Positions 60,994 to 64,000 of a DNA stretch of 64,000 nucleotides are shown here, piece by piece. Numbering within the stretch: the first letter of the stretch is position 1; every line of letters starts with the position of its first letter. The stretch comes from Ulva prolifera (taxonomy: Eukaryota; Chlorophyta; Ulvophyceae; Ulvales; Ulvaceae). The position numbers and the translations under genes were made by a program. Below the pieces are notes generated by a model. It was not told the origin of the DNA. It did no database searches and saw nothing but the letters and a program-made list of their open reading frames with translations. The stretch is from positions 1,860,001 through 1,924,000 of the forward strand of contig JALAAN010000010.1 of the NCBI GenBank assembly GCA_023078555.1, given 5' to 3'.

Positions 60994-61751
60994 CAATAGA
61001 ATCACGCCGGCGTGCGAGCCCACGGCGGCGGTCGCCCGGTTGTGGCTCTGGAGATGCATCTCGGCCTCGATGATGTGGATTTCGTGGCCTCGGTAGGTAA
61101 GCTGGGCAGCGGACTGCTTGGCTTTGCTGCAGTTCTGCCGCTTGTGCAGGCAGTCGGTTTGAGTTCTTCTGGTCGTGTCTCTGCTGTCGTCCACACACGG
61201 CGGGATGAAGGGCTGGGGCAGTGTGTGCCCACGTCGACTGGTGCTTGCAAGGAGATGGTGCACATTCGATGGGGGCTTGGTTGCATACACCTCGGTCCGC
61301 AGGGGGGTTGCCCTGCCATGCTAACGACCGCAGGCTGTGTCGTTGCAGTGCTCAGACACTGCCAGTTTGGGTTGGGGCTGTTGTGATCCAGGATTCAGAC
61401 GCAATCCTGGACCCTGTAGAACCCGGGCCTCGGCTAAGCTTGTCTCGTGAAATGCAGCGTCGTCCATGTGGCTCGCAGGTTTCGACTGCATACGTGGCGT
61501 TGCAGCGATGGCAGCATGGACGTGACTGGTTGGCCCTCCCGGGATGGCTCTGGGAGGGGCCAGGCTGAAGAGCAACAGTGGCAATCTTGGACGGTGAACA
61601 GCGAGGCCCGCAATGCTGAGGATAGCTGTTGACTCGAGAGCTGTGACTCGACAGCTGTGAGCGAGCAGCTTGTGATGGAGTTGGAAGGACCGAAAGCATC
61701 GTTCCGTGACTGTGATACAGGAGCAGGCTACACACTGGAGGCGAAGCCCGC
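60994..61751. other. Intergenic region after the potassium channel gene
   Basis: Open frames on both strands (for example 61012-61090 plus, with ALEMHLGLDDVDFVAS before a GTAGGT donor, and 61321-61761 minus) have no recognised motif and were not joined into a gene. Confidence 0.4.
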
Positions 61752-62268
61752 ATGGACACACCAGATGTCAGACCTCACGATACAGTCTGTCAAAACACAT
61801 GTCGACATATGCTGTCGATGTGCATGCCAGACTGCGTATGCTTGATTGCAGAGGATATCGTGGCCTGGCTACACACATGGTCTGCTTTCTTGCACAACAG
61901 TAGTTGTACTACAGCAGTTGAGGAGGCTGAGGAGTATGATGTTTTACTATCGGGGTTATGGATTATGCGGGTGAGGAGGTTTTGAAGACGGCGTGCTCTG
62001 ATCAAGTTGAAAGAATAACGCTGCCATTCATGGGCGGCATACCTGCAAGGGCAACTACATCGGCAACATTGTAATGAAGCATAGGGCCTTTCTATACTCC
62101 AAGGTAGACATGGCCATGAATGAGTGTGTCAGGATTTTTTGGAGGCAATGGGTCACATACAGCCTGCCTGCATTAGGCAGCAGCACAGAATCTCCCAGAT
62201 ACAACACGTGCACCATTGCCAACATGCAATTTGGATCCCATGGCACAGTGGTACTTTGTGTCCATTGA
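61752..62268 (+). CDS. Small two-exon protein, unrecognised
   Basis: Exon 1 61752-61970 and exon 2 62050-62268, separated by a 79-bp GTGAGG...TGCAAG intron in phase 0, give 145 residues. Protein-like stretches are EDIVAWLHTWSAFLHNSSCT, EEYDVLLSGLWIMR and, in exon 2, GNYIGNIVMKHRAFLYSK and MNECVRIFWRQWVTYSLPAL. There are many Cys and His near the N-terminus. No signal peptide or family is recognised. The start is the first ATG of the frame; upstream exons are possible. It converges with the glycosylase gene, whose stop is about 250 bp further on. Confidence 0.35.
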
Positions 62269-62515
62269 CGCCGGATCTGGACGGCACGGAAGCGACATCA
62301 AGGTCAAATGCAATCATTCACTGATGTACTACACAGCTTTTGGGCATCATGATGGGTGCTTGTAAGCTGGACTGGTCAACCCAGTTACAATAGGAATCTG
62401 CAAGTGATCATAGTAAAGGCTACACAATCCAAGCTACACAAACGCTAGACTCATTCCTGACAAGTGCTATGTGCCCGTTGTGGATGATGATCTCCGTTCC
62501 GCAGTCTTGTGGGGC

Positions 62516-63238
62516 TCACTCCTGCTCTTCTGCAGAGTGGGGGTCATTCAGTCCGAGACACTCTCGCCACTTCGCTGCTTTAACTTCGACTGCATTCTTC
62601 ATGGCGTTTAGAGGGCTCGAGGATGGCAGGCAAACGAAGCGAACTTCACGAGGAAGCTCCCCAGCCTTCACAATGTGCTGCTTGAACAGCTTGAAAGATG
62701 CTTGGCCGTTCAGTCCAACGGTGTGTATCGCAGAGTGCTTTTGTAAAATCCCGCCGATATCATTTACCTGCTTACATCTCAGATTGCTGTCGGCACTTCC
62801 TGGTCGCACAAATTCTTTGCACATGTCCCAAACCACGACACCTGACACGCACAGCTGTTGCGCCCGCGCTGCGTACTCCTTCTGCAGAAACGCTTCGGCG
62901 CTGCAGCCGATGTTGAAAACGCGAGCAACTATAGGCCAGAAGTGGTTGTGTTTATGAGCATAGTAGCGCTGCTGTGCCAGTGACTCGACAGATGGTGCGG
63001 ATCCGAGTATTAAGAACTGAGCTTCAAGAGGAGAATCGCCATCGGGCTGTAGAGGAGGTAGGCAGCATTCACACTTACTGGTCTCTTGGGTGTTTGCGCG
63101 TTTCGATGGAGACTTGAATCGCGATTCTGGACCTGCCTCGAACCTGTACTGGCCCAGCGTCAATGTTGCTGCCGACGCTTCCACTTTGCTGTGATCAGGA
63201 GCATCACGGTCATGATTTTCGCTGACCGTGCGCTTCAT
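62516..63238 (-). CDS. Hypoxanthine-DNA glycosylase-like protein (UDG superfamily)
   Basis: Base-excision repair enzyme of the uracil-DNA glycosylase superfamily, most like the DNA-deoxyinosine (hypoxanthine) glycosylases known from bacteria and archaea, which remove deaminated adenine. A single exon of 240 residues. Residues 1-70 are a polar extension absent from prokaryotic members, with KSPSKRAN possibly nuclear targeting. The catalytic domain starts at LILGSAPSVESLAQQRYYAH (about 76-95), followed by KHNHFWPIVARVFN; the GS.PS..SL...YYAH..N.FW pattern is the family signature, and the Asn before FW is the residue I expect to be catalytic by analogy. Near the end, FVCLPSSSPLNAM (about 202-214) matches the LPS(T/S)SP.N motif. 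No intron, composition near 50% GC. A general mismatch-specific glycosylase (Mug/TDG) is the main alternative. Confidence 0.85.
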   Translation of the reverse strand: MKRTVSENHDRDAPDHSKVEASAATLTLGQYRFEAGPESRFKSPSKRANTQETSKCECCLPPLQPDGDSPLEAQFLILGSAPSVESLAQQRYYAHKHNHFWPIVARVFNIGCSAEAFLQKEYAARAQQLCVSGVVVWDMCKEFVRPGSADSNLRCKQVNDIGGILQKHSAIHTVGLNGQASFKLFKQHIVKAGELPREVRFVCLPSSSPLNAMKNAVEVKAAKWRECLGLNDPHSAEEQE

Positions 63239-64000
63239 GTGGTGCCGATGAAGTCACAGAATCTCGACAGTAGATGCTAGGCTGGCCGGTGTGACGACAG
63301 TTCGCCAGCGGAAACAATACCAGTCCGCGGCAAGCGATGTATGCCTACCTATGCTGCTTTGAAGCGAAGTTGAAGCCATCTGTGAGATTACATCTTGCCA
63401 AATTCATGTCAGACTGAATGTCGCAACCAGTATCCCACGCATGAATTGGAATTCGGGGTGCGCTCAGCATGCAATCTTCACTGCACAAGAACTTGCAACC
63501 ATCAAGCTCAGCTGTAGTTCATGCATTTGGAATGGTCAATCGAGGTTGCCAAGGTCCAGAAGTTGCCGGACAGTCTATTGGCAGCCATGGACGTGTTGCC
63601 AGTGTGCACACAACCAGAATACAACTGACAGCAGCTCTCGAAAATCTCAGAGCTCACGAAATTTCTGAGAGCATCCGGGTCGATTCAAACCTTGTGTTCA
63701 GCACGGGCACCTGCTGAATGCTGTGGACGACCCTGGCTTGCCTACACTTGCGACACGCACTGTGCTGCGTGGAAGATGCGTACACGGCAAGGAAGGAAGA
63801 TGCGTACACGCATGCTTCGTGAGAGCACCACACACGGCCGTGCACTGGTAGATAGGACGGCCAACTCGAGCTGCACCATTGTGGCTGCAGGCTGTCTATG
63901 CTCAGGCATGTCTAGCTAGGTGACTGGTGGCTACACTGCTAGCTGGCTAGAACCCGCACAGTCACTGATGGCTTTTGTCCGCGGACCGCGCTCGCGGATC
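63239..64000. other. Terminal region without a supported gene
   Basis: Short open frames only (63441-63717 plus, 63654-63845 minus). A 16-bp direct repeat (GATGCGTACACG with flanks) is seen at about 63774-63811. Nothing else is recognised. Confidence 0.4.

Overview
This is nuclear DNA from a eukaryote, most likely an alga or other unicellular protist. Genes are split by GT-AG introns, an RNA polymerase III initiator tRNA gene is present, and the recognisable proteins are eukaryotic (nucleoporin Nup88, HSBP1, spinster-type MFS carriers, ARID protein, Kv channel, RhoGAP). No operons, ribosome binding sites, CRISPR arrays or phage genes are seen. Donor sites are mostly GTGCG or GTACG and acceptors mostly TGCAG, which resembles volvocine green algae, but I do not assign the lineage. 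Many coding exons are extremely GC rich and create long false ORFs on the opposite strand, so the gene models below rest on protein similarity plus matching splice phase. All identities come from motif recognition by eye; no search was run.

Layout. 1-4447: no supported gene, with a G34 tract. 4448-5128 (-): secreted NTR/TIMP-like protein. 5129-9593: simple repeats only. 9594-10123 (-): possible small two-exon gene. 10330-12692 (+): Xaa-Pro aminopeptidase, 5' end not found. 14875-19943 (-): ARID-domain nuclear protein with an HMG-box-like segment and acidic tail. 22405-22476 (+): initiator tRNA-Met. 23707-23770: large hairpin. 23911-24178: tRNA-derived SINE. 24448-24834 (+): small unknown gene. 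25416-25613 (-): small unknown ORF. 25761-26468 (+): HSBP1 in tiny exons.

27384-46215 is the most informative block: spinster carrier copy 1, a broken 5' piece of Nup88, spinster carrier copy 2, then intact Nup88. It reads as a tandem segmental duplication of a [spinster + 5' Nup88] unit, with all six intron positions and phases kept in the two carriers.

46216-49753: no recognisable gene, second SINE copy. 49754-50831 (-): RhoGAP-domain protein lacking the arginine finger. 53376-54789 (-): unknown single-pass membrane protein, head to head with a Kv-type potassium channel (54938-60993, +). 61752-62268 (+): unknown small protein. 62516-63238 (-): hypoxanthine-DNA glycosylase-like enzyme of the UDG superfamily. 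The rest is intergenic.

The genes do not form one pathway. They look like an ordinary mix of housekeeping and signalling genes (nuclear pore, lipid transport, chromatin, heat-shock control, DNA repair, ion channel) in a repeat-rich genome.
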